DNA of 64,000 nt from Flavobacterium sp. J27. Its GTDB lineage: Bacteria > Bacteroidota > Bacteroidia > Flavobacteriales > Flavobacteriaceae. The translations under genes were made by a program, and so were the position numbers. Below, piece after piece: positions 25,244-34,915 of this stretch (positions are counted from its first letter, which is position 1; each line of letters starts with the position of its first letter). The notes beneath the pieces are model-generated. The model did no database searches. It was not told the DNA's origin and saw nothing but the letters and a program-made list of their open reading frames with translations. The DNA lies in the NCBI RefSeq assembly GCF_004303025.1, contig NZ_PJQW01000011.1, positions 99,303 through 163,302 on the forward strand, written 5' to 3'.

Positions 25244-27652
25244 ATGACAAAAACGAAGCAATTAAAACCTTTTAGGTCAAGGAAAAAATTGGCCTTATTT
25301 GTAATGGTGATGTTGTATCCCATATTCTTTTTCGCACAAACAAAACATACAATTAGTGGTGTAGTTAAAGATGCAGCTAATGGAGAAACACTCTTGGGTG
25401 CAACTGTCCTTTTAAAAGGTACTTCCATAGGAAGTACGACCAATGAATATGGTTTTTATTCTATCACAGCACCGGAGGGAAAGTATACCTTAATCATTTC
25501 CTATTTAGGATTTACAACTTTAGAAAAAGTTATAACCCTTACTTCTAATCAAAAACTGAATATTGAGATCAAAGAGGATGCTGCCAAATTAGATGAAGTA
25601 ATCATCACAATTGAAGAATCAAAAAAAGTAAATCTTCAGACACCACAAATGAGTGTTGCAAAACTAACAACTAGTGAAATCAAAAAGATACCTGTTGTTT
25701 TAGGAGAGGTCGATCTAATCAAATCCATTCAATTGTTACCAGGTGTTACTAACGCAGGAGAAGGAGCATCTGGTTTCAATGTACGTGGTGGAGCTGAAGA
25801 CCAAAATCTAATTCTTTTAGATGAAGCAATTATTTACAATGCCTCACATTTGTTTGGTTTCTTCTCCGTATTTAATGCCGATGCTATTAAGGACATTAAA
25901 TTATATAAGGGAGGTATTCCAGCCCGATTTGGAGGTCGAGCTTCATCGGTATTAGATATACGACAAAAAGACGGAAATAGTAAAGACTTTGAATTTACTG
26001 GAGGTATTGGTGCTATTTCTAGTCGTTTTGCAGCAGAAGGGCCTATGTTTAAAGACAAAGGGTCTTTTTTGATGGCTGGGAGAGCTTCTTATGCAAATCT
26101 ATTTTTAGCCTTAGCCAAAGAAAGCAGTAGAGCAGGATTTTACGATTTAAATCTAAAAACTAATTATGAAATTGACGAGAAAAACAAATTGTATCTATCG
26201 GGTTATTTTGGTAATGACAATTTTAACCTTGGAGGAATTTTCTCTAATTCATATGGAAATCTCTCAGGAAACTTGAGATGGAATCATATTTTTAATAACA
26301 AATTATTCTCTAATGCATCTTTAATATATGGTCGATATAATTATAATTTAGAAATTCCTGTTGAAGGAATTGATTGGAAATCAGATATCAATAATTATAA
26401 TATACGCTATGACTTAGGGTATTATGCAAGTGATAAATTAAAATTTGATTTTGGAGTAAATGCTATATATTATAATTTTAATCCAGGAAGTCTAAAACCT
26501 TTAGATGCCAATTCAGGTGTTAATCCTAAAAAATTAGATGATAAATTTGCTTTAGAAACTGGTGTGTACGCTAGTTTAGAGCACAAAATTTCTGATAAGA
26601 TTACTGCTCAATATGGCTTGCGTTTCAGTTACTTTAATAGACTAGGAGAGCAAACCTTAAATAATTATGCTAATAATTTGCCAGTAGTTTATAACGAACA
26701 ATTAGGTATTTATGAGCGTGCCGAACCTATTTCTACTACTTATTATGGTAAAGGAAAAAGCATAGCAAAATTCCATAATTTAGAACCTCGATTTGCGCTT
26801 TCTTATCAGCTTAACGAGAAATCTTCTTTTAAAGCCAGTTATAATCGAATGGCTCAATACTTACATTTAATTTCTAACACTACTTCAGCTACACCATTAG
26901 ATGTTTGGGCCCCTAGTGGTAAGTTTATTAAGCCTCAAATGGCAAATCAATATGCTATAGGTTATTTCAGAAATTTCAAGGAAAATATGTTTTCTATTGA
27001 AGCAGAAACTTATTTCAAAACCATAGACAATAGGGTAGATTATATCAATGGAGCTGAACTTATAGCTCAAAACACCATTGAAACCGAAATTTTAACTGGT
27101 GAAGGTAGAGCCTATGGATTAGAATTTTTATTACGAAAAAATAAAGGTGATTTTACAGGTTGGGTATCATATACATTATCTAAATCGCAACAACGTACTC
27201 CTGGAGGTAGAGCCGGTGGGTTAGGGATCAACAATGGGCAATGGTATAACTCTAACTGGGATAGAACTCATGATTTTTCATTTACGGGTAGTTATAAACT
27301 CAATGAAAAATGGCAATTTGGAGCTAATATGATATTCCAAACTGGACGACCAGTTACTTATCCTAATGGGAAGTTTTTATACAATGGTTTATCTGTAGCC
27401 ACCTATTCTGAAAGGAATGCGGATCGATTACCAGCCTATCATAGATTAGACCTATCTGCAACCTTAACACCTCGGAAAAATAAAAATAGAGAATGGCAAG
27501 GGGAATGGGTATTCGGTATATACAACGTTTATGGCCGAAAAAATGCAGCTTCTATTTCTTTTGGTCAAAATCAAGAAACTGGCGTAACTGAAGCCACTAG
27601 AACATCCATATTTGGTATAGTTCCTTCTGTAACATACAACTTTAAATTTTAA
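25244..27652 (+). CDS. TonB-dependent receptor with N-terminal carboxypeptidase-like regulatory domain
   Basis: 802 residues. A signal peptide ends near F-F-A-Q, then comes the CarboxypepD_reg-like domain (TISGVVKDAANGETLLGATV, ending in Y-L-G-F-T), a plug with SIQLLPGVTNAGEGASGFNV and RGG, and a 22-strand-type barrel ending in aromatic Phe (TYNFKF). Such receptors import large or scarce nutrients with TonB energy. The partner gene 4 bases downstream is a DUF4249 lipoprotein, the usual companion in Flavobacteria, where the pair acts as an outer-membrane uptake module outside classical Sus systems. The membrane AraC gene upstream is a probable controller. The substrate cannot be inferred. Confidence 0.93.
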   Translation: MTKTKQLKPFRSRKKLALFVMVMLYPIFFFAQTKHTISGVVKDAANGETLLGATVLLKGTSIGSTTNEYGFYSITAPEGKYTLIISYLGFTTLEKVITLTSNQKLNIEIKEDAAKLDEVIITIEESKKVNLQTPQMSVAKLTTSEIKKIPVVLGEVDLIKSIQLLPGVTNAGEGASGFNVRGGAEDQNLILLDEAIIYNASHLFGFFSVFNADAIKDIKLYKGGIPARFGGRASSVLDIRQKDGNSKDFEFTGGIGAISSRFAAEGPMFKDKGSFLMAGRASYANLFLALAKESSRAGFYDLNLKTNYEIDEKNKLYLSGYFGNDNFNLGGIFSNSYGNLSGNLRWNHIFNNKLFSNASLIYGRYNYNLEIPVEGIDWKSDINNYNIRYDLGYYASDKLKFDFGVNAIYYNFNPGSLKPLDANSGVNPKKLDDKFALETGVYASLEHKISDKITAQYGLRFSYFNRLGEQTLNNYANNLPVVYNEQLGIYERAEPISTTYYGKGKSIAKFHNLEPRFALSYQLNEKSSFKASYNRMAQYLHLISNTTSATPLDVWAPSGKFIKPQMANQYAIGYFRNFKENMFSIEAETYFKTIDNRVDYINGAELIAQNTIETEILTGEGRAYGLEFLLRKNKGDFTGWVSYTLSKSQQRTPGGRAGGLGINNGQWYNSNWDRTHDFSFTGSYKLNEKWQFGANMIFQTGRPVTYPNGKFLYNGLSVATYSERNADRLPAYHRLDLSATLTPRKNKNREWQGEWVFGIYNVYGRKNAASISFGQNQETGVTEATRTSIFGIVPSVTYNFKF

Positions 27653-27656
27653 AATA

Positions 27657-28493
27657 ATGAAAAATATAAATAAATATAAGAAATTAGGGATACTCCTAAT
27701 CATAATTGGATTATTAAACTCTTGTACCGATGTTGTAAATGTTAATGTCCCAAATGGAGGTGCGCGCTTAGTGGTTGATGCATCTATTAAATGGGAAAAA
27801 GGTACTTTGGGAGAAACACAAACTATTTATTTAAGAAAATCAACTGCTTTTTTTGATAACAATCCAAATGTTCCGGTAACGGGTGCTTCTGTAACAATTA
27901 CCAAAGAAAATGATGGGTCAATATTTGTGTTTGTTGACCAGAATAATGGTAGTTACACTGCAACTGATTTTGTCCCAGAATTAAATGCATCCTACACTTT
28001 GGAAATTCTGTACAACGACAAATTTTACACTGCTACCGAAACGTTAATTGCTGCGCCTACAATTAATCGAGTTGAGCAAGCTATTGAAAATTCAGGGGAT
28101 GATACCGAAATTCAACTTCAAGTATTTTTTGACGATCCAGTAGCTGTTGAAAATTATTATTTAGGCGAATTTACTCCATCTAATTTACCAATACCTGCTC
28201 TAGCTGTTATCAAAGATGAATTTTCAGATGGCAACGAAAACTTTATTCAAAACGAAAATGACAAATATGTTGCTGGAGTAACTGTAGGTATTAATGTGTA
28301 TGGTATTTCGAAACGTTATTATGACTATTTAAACATATTAATTCAACAATCTGGAAGTGATGAAAACGGACCTTTTCCAACTACTCCTGTGCAGTTAAAA
28401 GGGAACTGTACGAATATTAATGATTCTAACGAAGAAGTATTAGGGTATTTTAGACTAGGAGAGTTTGATACTACATCATATACCATTAATTAA
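27657..28493 (+). CDS. DUF4249 domain lipoprotein, partner of the TonB receptor
   Basis: 278 residues. The N-terminus MKNINKYKKLGILLIIIGLLN is followed by S-C, so Cys23 is the lipidated residue. RLVVDASIKWEKGTLGETQTI and the segment NPNVPVTGASVTI are the start of the DUF4249 fold, a Bacteroidota-specific family found beside TonB receptors. It is probably surface-exposed and caps or feeds the receptor, as SusD-like proteins do; that is inference. Only 4 bases separate it from the receptor stop. Confidence 0.85.
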   Translation: MKNINKYKKLGILLIIIGLLNSCTDVVNVNVPNGGARLVVDASIKWEKGTLGETQTIYLRKSTAFFDNNPNVPVTGASVTITKENDGSIFVFVDQNNGSYTATDFVPELNASYTLEILYNDKFYTATETLIAAPTINRVEQAIENSGDDTEIQLQVFFDDPVAVENYYLGEFTPSNLPIPALAVIKDEFSDGNENFIQNENDKYVAGVTVGINVYGISKRYYDYLNILIQQSGSDENGPFPTTPVQLKGNCTNINDSNEEVLGYFRLGEFDTTSYTIN

Positions 28494-28504
28494 AAATTAT
28501 TAAA

Positions 28505-28607
28505 AAAGGTGGTTTTAAGTTGTCAAAATGCGTATTGGTAACTATTAAGATAAAATAAATGCTATTTGCATAAATACATTTTTGCATAAATATCTAGAAC
28601 CACCTTT
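28505..28607 (+). other. Structured 3' region: long-range stem enclosing a direct repeat
   Basis: Arms AAAGGTGGTT (28505-28514) and AACCACCTTT (28598-28607) are perfectly complementary and are followed by AATTTTTAT. The 83-base interior holds two copies of TTTGCATAAATA (28565-28576 and 28581-28592). Together this could be the terminator of the receptor operon with an unusual large head, or a small RNA. Confidence 0.5.
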
Positions 28608-28696
28608 AATTTTTATAGTATAAAACAACCTGATATAATATGATAATGTGTGAGAAACAGATAAAATTCTAAGAGACTCACAAAAAAATAATAATT

Positions 28697-29740
28697 ATGA
28701 ATCTCAAAAAAAGTATCAATGATATAAAGAGGAAAGTGGTTAGATTTCTTACAGGTAGTTTTAAAAATAAGATAGGTAACACGTTGATTAATAATGATGA
28801 TGTAAAAAGAATCTTAATTTGTAGACCGAATCATAGATTAGGAAGTTTATTATTGCTTTCACCTTTGGTTCAAGAATTGGAATCCACATTTCCTAGCAGC
28901 GAGATTGATCTGTTGGTAAACCAATCTTATGCAATTCAATTATATCAAAATTATGATAATGTTAATCAAATTATTGAGTTACCAAAGAAACCCTTTCTAA
29001 ATATTATAAAGTTTATAAAAACATTGGTTTGGCTTAGAAGTATGAAATATGATTTAGCTATAAATGCTGTTATGGATTCTTCTTCTGGTAGAATATTTAC
29101 AAGTATTTCTAATGCAAAGTTCAAGTTAGTAGTAGATAACAATGAAGGTAAAAAAGAAAAACATATTGCAAAGCAAGTTGTCTATTCCTTGAGAGCATTT
29201 TTACCTATGATAGGAGTTAGAACAAATGATTCGATTCTTGCTAGCTTAGACTTGAGACTTGCGAATGATGAACTAATACAAGGAGGTAGTTTAGTATATG
29301 ATTTAGTTCAAAACGCGCAACCAACCATTTGTTTGTACACTCATAATTCAGGGAACGAATGCTACACTGATAAATGGTGGCTTAATTTATATAAACATTT
29401 ACAGCAAGCATTTCCAGATGTAAACATTGTTGAAATACTTCCAAATGAAATGGTCTCAAAGATTGGTTTCAGAGCCTTAGTTTTATATTCTAACGATATA
29501 CGGAAGTTAGCTGCTATAATTGCTAACACAGATATTTTTATTGGCGTTGATAGCGAAGTAATGCATTTGGCTAGCTCTTCACTTACTCCTACCATTGGCT
29601 TATTTTCTATTACAGATACAGAAAAATACATGCCTTACAATGAAGGTAGTGTTGCTGTCAAAAATAATGAGTTAGAAATCAATGAATTGATAGTGCTTAT
29701 TAAAAACATACTGTATCCTAATTTAAACACTTCAGCATAA
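28697..29740 (+). CDS. Glycosyltransferase family 9 (heptosyltransferase-like)
   Basis: 347 residues. RILICRPNHRLGSLLLLSPL is the N-terminal GT9 signature (the R-x-x-x-x-G-D segment, here with Leu-Gly-Ser instead of G-D), and the C-terminal nucleotide-sugar site is IFIGVDSEVMHLASSSLTPT. The family transfers heptose or related sugars from ADP-sugars to lipopolysaccharide core. The gene lies 5 bases before a PAP2 phosphatase and heads a stretch of envelope lipid genes, consistent with LPS assembly or modification. Confidence 0.88.
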   Translation: MNLKKSINDIKRKVVRFLTGSFKNKIGNTLINNDDVKRILICRPNHRLGSLLLLSPLVQELESTFPSSEIDLLVNQSYAIQLYQNYDNVNQIIELPKKPFLNIIKFIKTLVWLRSMKYDLAINAVMDSSSGRIFTSISNAKFKLVVDNNEGKKEKHIAKQVVYSLRAFLPMIGVRTNDSILASLDLRLANDELIQGGSLVYDLVQNAQPTICLYTHNSGNECYTDKWWLNLYKHLQQAFPDVNIVEILPNEMVSKIGFRALVLYSNDIRKLAAIIANTDIFIGVDSEVMHLASSSLTPTIGLFSITDTEKYMPYNEGSVAVKNNELEINELIVLIKNILYPNLNTSA

Positions 29741-29745
29741 GTCCT

Positions 29746-30339
29746 ATGAATATTATCACAATTTTACAGCGAAGACGATATGGATTTAGGTTTTTACTGA
29801 TGCTTTTGTTCTTGAATTCCTTATTAACATATGGACAGCAAGACCCACTGAGCTCATCTCAAAAGACACATAAGATTGCAGGAGATGTTTTACTTGGTAC
29901 AATGCCAGCTTTAGCGCTAAGTTCTAGTTTTATTTGGAGAGATGGTCAAAAAGGTAGCTATCAATTTTCCAAAGCCCTAGCATGTACTATTGCAGTAACG
30001 TATGGTCTAAAATTAGCTATAAATAAAGAACGCCCCAATGGTGAAAACAACAATAGCTTTCCATCGGGTCATACTTCTGTTGCATTTGTTAGTGCTGCAT
30101 TTGTACAAAAAAGATACGGTTGGACATATGGTGTTCCAGCCTACCTCTTGGCAGGATATGTTGGTTATACAAGAATGGAAGCCAAAAAACACGATGGCGT
30201 AGATGTGTTAGCAGGTGCCACTATTGGTATTGGAATGAGTTATCTGTTTACCAAACGGTTTGATGATAAAAAGAAATTGGGTATTTCTTCAGGGTTTATC
30301 GAAAATACACCTACAATAGTTCTAACCTACAAATTTTAA
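29746..30339 (+). CDS. PAP2 family phosphatase, exported
   Basis: 197 residues with a signal-like N-terminus ending near Y-G-Q-Q. All three PAP2 motifs are present: LAINKERPNGENNNSFPSGH combines K-x6-R-P and P-S-G-H, and RMEAKKHDGVDVLAG holds the third block with the catalytic His and Asp. It ends in Y-K-F. PAP2 enzymes dephosphorylate lipid phosphates such as undecaprenyl pyrophosphate, phosphatidate or lipid A. Close linkage to an EptA-type gene favours lipid A, as in LpxE/LpxF systems. It is 5 bases after the GT9 gene. Confidence 0.9.
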   Translation: MNIITILQRRRYGFRFLLMLLFLNSLLTYGQQDPLSSSQKTHKIAGDVLLGTMPALALSSSFIWRDGQKGSYQFSKALACTIAVTYGLKLAINKERPNGENNNSFPSGHTSVAFVSAAFVQKRYGWTYGVPAYLLAGYVGYTRMEAKKHDGVDVLAGATIGIGMSYLFTKRFDDKKKLGISSGFIENTPTIVLTYKF

Positions 30340-30513
30340 TGTACATACTAGTTAGGAGCATGACACTAATTTGAACAATTAAATGCGTTAAAAATATAGT
30401 ACGGTTTGCAAAATATCAATGCATCAATGATTAATCTATCTGGTGCTTACTTAATAGATTTTAAAATGTTATCGCAAAGAGTAAGATTATGGTAAATCTT
30501 AGTAGGTTAAAAA

Positions 30514-31425
30514 ATGAAAGAAAAAATGACAAAAAATGATAAAATAATAGTGACAGGAGCTTCTGGTTACTACGGGTATGCAGTTATTGAATCATTGCTA
30601 AAAAATGGAGTGAACAGAAGTTTGATTTATGCAATGGTAAGAGATTATACAAAAATAGAAAAATTAAAATCTTTGAATGTAAATATTGTATTTGGCGATT
30701 ATAATAATTACAGTTCTATGTTGGTAGCATTTTCTGGTATAGACAAACTCCTTTTTGTATCAAGTAACGAATTGGAAAACAGAATCGAACAGCATATTCA
30801 AGTGGTGCAAGCTGCTGAAGCATCTGGAATAAAATATATTCTTTACACAAGTCAGATGCATAAAGATGTTAATTTTTCCCCTATTGATTTTATATTGAGC
30901 TCCCATTTAGCGACAGAAAATGCCATTAAAAGAAGTAAGATGAATTATACCATATTACGAAATGGACTCTATATGGATATATTGCCTTCATTTTTAGGTC
31001 AGCACATTTATAAATATGGTATTTATCTACCTGCTGGTAATGGGAAAATAGGGTTTGCTTTACGAAGTGAAATGGCCGAAACTGCTGCTAACGTGTTACT
31101 CTCAAAGAAGCATACAAATAAGACGTATAATGTATCGGGAAATAGTTATTCATTTTCAGAAATTGCCGAGTATATTTCAGAAATGACAGGTAAAAATATC
31201 ACTTATTTAAGTCCTAGTTTAGACGCTTTTATCAATACTATGATAAATCACGGAATGTCTAAAAAATATATCAAGATGATTGGTGGTTTTGCAGCTGCTT
31301 CAAGACAAGGGGAATTTGAAAGTGATGGTTTACAAATGGAAAAACTGTTAGGACGTAAACCCCTTCCAGTGAAACAATATTTAGAAGAATTTTTTATTTT
31401 AAATTTTTTGAGCAGTGTTGTGTAA
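30514..31425 (+). CDS. NmrA-like NAD(P)-binding reductase (QorB/SDR-atypical type)
   Basis: 303 residues. KIIVTGASGYYGYAVIESLL gives a G-x-x-G-x-x-G dinucleotide motif, and the remainder (GDYNNYSSMLVAFSGIDKLL, YILYTSQMHKD, TILRNGLYMDIL) follows the NmrA/QorB pattern, in which the usual SDR catalytic Tyr-Lys pair is not conserved. Family members are NADPH-dependent quinone reductases or redox sensors. An alternative start at 30526 would shorten it by four residues. Its place among lipid phosphatase genes may be fortuitous, as gaps of 174 and 275 bases separate it from its neighbours. Confidence 0.85.
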   Translation: MKEKMTKNDKIIVTGASGYYGYAVIESLLKNGVNRSLIYAMVRDYTKIEKLKSLNVNIVFGDYNNYSSMLVAFSGIDKLLFVSSNELENRIEQHIQVVQAAEASGIKYILYTSQMHKDVNFSPIDFILSSHLATENAIKRSKMNYTILRNGLYMDILPSFLGQHIYKYGIYLPAGNGKIGFALRSEMAETAANVLLSKKHTNKTYNVSGNSYSFSEIAEYISEMTGKNITYLSPSLDAFINTMINHGMSKKYIKMIGGFAAASRQGEFESDGLQMEKLLGRKPLPVKQYLEEFFILNFLSSVV

Positions 31426-31700
31426 AGAGTTGATTTATACAAGACCATATTTGCTTTCGAAAATTATGTATATCTACAATTTCCCAGACAATATAATTTT
31501 CAAAAGATTTGATGAACTGTAAAAAAAATTTATGAACTACATAGTTTGGTTTATAACATCTCTTTGAGATTATCTTCTAAGTAAAATAAATGTATTCTTA
31601 CTTATTAGGCTGATTGACATTTGCTAGTCAAGTCTTATTACCTAGTTTATTCATTATTGGATAGACATAGGATGCTATTAATTTAAATAAAATGTAAATA

Positions 31701-32450
31701 ATGAAAAAAATCATAATTGCAGTCTTTCTATTCTTTTCTTTTTTAGAAGTTTGCGGACAATATACTTCAATAGATTCCACAAAAAACAAGACAAATGTCG
31801 AATTCAAATTAAAATCGCTTATCATTCCTAGTATTTTAATTGGATATGGTGTGGTAGGACTTAAAAGTCTTACCTTAAAAGATATAGATAACAGTGCCAA
31901 AAATGAGTTTAGAGAGCATGATGATAAGAAAACAAACATAGATGATTTTTCTCAATATAGTCCGCTTTTATCTGTATATGGCTTAAATGCGCTTGGTATA
32001 CAAGGAAAACATAATTTTAAAGATAGGACTATAGTTTTGGCAACGGCATATCTACTCATGGGTAGCTCAGTAAACATTCTAAAAAAAACTACAACTGTTA
32101 CTAGGCCAGATGGCTCTTCTGCAAACTCTTTTCCTTCTGGGCATACCGCTACTGCTTTTATGGGTGCCGAATTTTTATATCAAGAATATAAAGAAGTATC
32201 GGTTTGGTATGGTATTACGGGTTATGTAGTAGCTGCTGGTACTGGGTTGTTTAGATTGCATAACGAAAGGCATTGGTTTACTGATATAACCACAGGTGCG
32301 GGAATAGGAATTTTAAGTACAAAAATAGCTTATTGGATTCATCCCTTAATTATGAAAAATATTTTTAAAGAGCGAACAAATGCAACTGGAATTGTTATGC
32401 CTTTTTATAATGGAAAAGAGTATGGGTTGGGTTTAACATTGACATTCTGA
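31701..32450 (+). CDS. PAP2 family phosphatase, exported (second copy)
   Basis: 249 residues with a signal peptide ending near V-C-G-Q. Motifs: K-K-T-T-T-V-T-R-P with the K-x6-R-P block, SANSFPSGHTATAF and RLHNERHWFTDITTGAGIG, where the third block His and Asp are conserved. The last residues LTLTF resemble the C-terminus of outer-membrane-associated proteins. It shows low similarity to the copy at 29746 but the same layout. Its TGA overlaps the ATG of the next PAP2 gene (TGATG, sharing base 32450), so the two are translationally coupled. Confidence 0.9.
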   Translation: MKKIIIAVFLFFSFLEVCGQYTSIDSTKNKTNVEFKLKSLIIPSILIGYGVVGLKSLTLKDIDNSAKNEFREHDDKKTNIDDFSQYSPLLSVYGLNALGIQGKHNFKDRTIVLATAYLLMGSSVNILKKTTTVTRPDGSSANSFPSGHTATAFMGAEFLYQEYKEVSVWYGITGYVVAAGTGLFRLHNERHWFTDITTGAGIGILSTKIAYWIHPLIMKNIFKERTNATGIVMPFYNGKEYGLGLTLTF

Positions 32451-33334
32451 TGAGATTCTTTAAAATGAAAAAAACATTAAATTCATTACTGTTAATAAAC
32501 CAAGAATTAAATGTTTGTGTAAGTAATAATTTTAATAAATTAAGATTGATTTCTCTTTTTTTACCTCTCTTGTTATTATTATCAATTACTTTGTATCTCT
32601 TCAAAGAAGATGCCTTTTCCGTTGAAGCTTATGTTTATATTCAAAAGGAATTGTTTCTTTTTATTAATTATAAATTAGGTCAGTTTCCAAATACTATATA
32701 TAATATTACCCAATTAGGAGACGCTTCTATTATTTTGTCATTTTTAGGTGTTTTTATTTTGTATGCTCCAAAAATAGTTGAATCTTTATTATCAGCTTCT
32801 TTGGTTTCTCTTATATTTTCCTGCATATTGAAGAATATTTTTTTAGTACCAAGACCCGCCATGATGTTTGATAATAACAGTTTTGTTATTATTGGAAAAA
32901 CAGCAGTGGGTTGTGCCAGTTTACCCTCTGGGCATTCAATTACGGTCTTTGCAACACTAACCATATTGTTGTTTGCATTCATGCCTATAAAACTATTATC
33001 TAAAATAATATGGTTTTTTTTTATAATTCTCATAGGATTAAGTATAGTATTTACCCGTGTAGGTGTAGGAGCACATTATCCTTTAGATGTTGTTGTTGGT
33101 GGTATTTTAGGTTATTTAGCGGCTCTTATAGGCATTTTTTTCACCAAAAATTTTAGCCCGTGGACATGGATAACTCATAAAAAATACTACCCTATAATTA
33201 TAGTTTTATTGTCTGTATTAGCTATTACTTTAATATATAAAATAGTCACTAAAAATTTAATTATATTTTATGTTTCCTTAATTAGTTTGGTAGTAACATT
33301 AATAATAATCACCAGTATTTATGTTAAAAAGTAA
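32450..33334 (+). CDS. PAP2 family phosphatase, polytopic inner-membrane (LpxE-like)
   Basis: 294 residues with about seven hydrophobic helices, unlike the two smaller exported copies. Motifs: K-N-I-F-L-V-P-R-P, ASLPSGHSITVFATL and FTRVGVGAHYPLDVVVGG, so the catalytic His residues are intact. Size and topology recall inner-membrane LpxE/LpxF and undecaprenyl pyrophosphate phosphatases. The TGATG overlap with the upstream gene and a 14-base overlap with the EptA-type gene downstream argue for a joint role: removal of a lipid A phosphate followed by, or coordinated with, phosphoethanolamine addition. Confidence 0.9.
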   Translation: MRFFKMKKTLNSLLLINQELNVCVSNNFNKLRLISLFLPLLLLLSITLYLFKEDAFSVEAYVYIQKELFLFINYKLGQFPNTIYNITQLGDASIILSFLGVFILYAPKIVESLLSASLVSLIFSCILKNIFLVPRPAMMFDNNSFVIIGKTAVGCASLPSGHSITVFATLTILLFAFMPIKLLSKIIWFFFIILIGLSIVFTRVGVGAHYPLDVVVGGILGYLAALIGIFFTKNFSPWTWITHKKYYPIIIVLLSVLAITLIYKIVTKNLIIFYVSLISLVVTLIIITSIYVKK

Positions 33335-34841
33335 AATCCAATTAGTTCCTTTTGTGTTAATCGCAAGTTTTGTTAATTTTTTATTCTTTCATTATCCTTT
33401 TTTTAAATATGTCTTTACTCTACTTGATTATACTAGTTTTAGTGGAATTAGCCTTATTATTTCTTTAGTAATCGCGATACTGATTGCCAATGCTTTTGTA
33501 TTATATCTTATCTTTTTTCTTTCTCGATTAGTTGGAAAAATTGTATTAGCCTTGGTCTTTATTATTAATGCAATTGTTGCGTATTTTGTGAATACTTATC
33601 ATGTTATAATAGATATTACAATGATTGGTAATATATTGAATACTGATTATGAAGAAGCCAGTAGTTTCTTTTCTTTTAAATTGATTGTCTATCTTATTGT
33701 ATTAGGTATTATTCCAATATTTTTTATAATTAAACTTACCATCCTCAAAGAAACATTGAAACGATTTTTAATTAACTTTTCCTTTACATTTCTCTTTCTA
33801 GTCATTTTTGTCTTTATTAATGGTGGTAATTGGAGATGGATCGATCAAAACTCAACGAAATTGGGAGCCTTGGCAATGCCTTGGTCTTATATAGTAAATA
33901 CCTCAAGATTCTATATTTATAAAAATAAAGAAAATGAAAAAGAGATTTTATTACCCGATGCGAAAATAAAAAATGAGGTAAAGTCTATTGCTATTTTAGT
34001 TATTGGTGAATCGGCAAGAAGTAAAAACTTTTCGCTATATGGTTATGAAAAACGGACTAATCCATTATTGGCTAAGGTTAAAAATTTACATTGTTTTGAT
34101 GCTACTTCTTGTGCAACATATACAACAGCAGGTGTAAGGTGTATCTTAGAACATACTAATTCGGGTAAGCTCTATGAGGTTTTGCCTAATTATTTATTTA
34201 GAAATAATGTAGAAGTTATATGGAGAACCACCAATTGGGGAGAACCACCAATTCATATTAAAAATTTTTTTAGAAAAGAAGATTTAATAAATAGATGTGA
34301 AGAACAAGAGTGTCATTATGACGAGATTCTCTTAAAAGGCTTAAAAGAACAAATTTTAGCCAGTAAAAAAGATAAAATACTTATAATTTTACATACAAGT
34401 ACAAGTCATGGACCATCATATAATACCAAGTATCCACCCAAATTTGAAAAATTCACTCCAGTTTGCAAAAGTGTTGAACTGGGAGAATGTACCCAAGAAG
34501 AACTTATAAACGCTTATGACAACACGATTGTTTATACAGATTATATACTGGCTCATTTAATTAATGATTTACAGGATTTACAGGAATATAAGAGCATGAT
34601 GTTGTATGTTTCAGACCATGGTGAATCGTTAGGAGAAAATAATTTATATATGCATGGAATACCTGCCTCTTTTGCCCCTCGTGAGCAATTAGAAATTCCA
34701 TTTATAGTATGGTTATCAGACGACTATAAAAAATTGAAATTAAATCAAACCCTGTCACAGAATCATGTGTTTCATAGTATCTTGAATTTTTTAGCTGTAG
34801 AAAGTCCAATATATGATGAAAATATGAATATATTTAAGTGA
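33321..34841 (+). CDS. eptA: Phosphoethanolamine transferase, EptA-like (lipid A modification)
   Basis: 506 residues: five N-terminal membrane helices (to about residue 165) and a periplasmic alkaline-phosphatase-fold domain. Catalytic features match EptA: Glu230 in IGESARSKNFSLYGY, Thr266 in S-C-A-T-Y-T as the nucleophile, Asp432-His433 in SDHGESLGENN and a further His in MHGIPASFAP. Extra cysteines (RCILE, NRCEEQECHYD, VCKS, GEC) are placed where EptA has stabilising disulphides. It transfers phosphoethanolamine from phosphatidylethanolamine to lipid A, which lowers the negative charge and gives resistance to cationic peptides in other bacteria. The start overlaps the PAP2 gene by 14 bases. 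Confidence 0.9.
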   Translation: MLKSKIQLVPFVLIASFVNFLFFHYPFFKYVFTLLDYTSFSGISLIISLVIAILIANAFVLYLIFFLSRLVGKIVLALVFIINAIVAYFVNTYHVIIDITMIGNILNTDYEEASSFFSFKLIVYLIVLGIIPIFFIIKLTILKETLKRFLINFSFTFLFLVIFVFINGGNWRWIDQNSTKLGALAMPWSYIVNTSRFYIYKNKENEKEILLPDAKIKNEVKSIAILVIGESARSKNFSLYGYEKRTNPLLAKVKNLHCFDATSCATYTTAGVRCILEHTNSGKLYEVLPNYLFRNNVEVIWRTTNWGEPPIHIKNFFRKEDLINRCEEQECHYDEILLKGLKEQILASKKDKILIILHTSTSHGPSYNTKYPPKFEKFTPVCKSVELGECTQEELINAYDNTIVYTDYILAHLINDLQDLQEYKSMMLYVSDHGESLGENNLYMHGIPASFAPREQLEIPFIVWLSDDYKKLKLNQTLSQNHVFHSILNFLAVESPIYDENMNIFK

Positions 34842-34885
34842 TTAAATATTTAAAGTAAAGATTTAAATTTGAATTATATAAAAAA

Positions 34886-34915
34886 TAAAATAAAATAAAA
34901 TAAAATAAAATAAAA
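34886..34915 (+). repeat. Six-unit TAAAA tandem repeat ending in a start codon
   Basis: Six perfect TAAAA units occupy 34886-34915 and the last A is the first base of the methyltransferase ATG. It fills the whole ribosome-binding region. Changes in copy number by slippage would alter the spacing and A-richness upstream of the start. Confidence 0.9.

Noticed and set aside
32680..33033. 117-residue minus-strand frame
   Set aside because: Lies wholly inside the PAP2 gene, whose catalytic motifs are on the plus strand.
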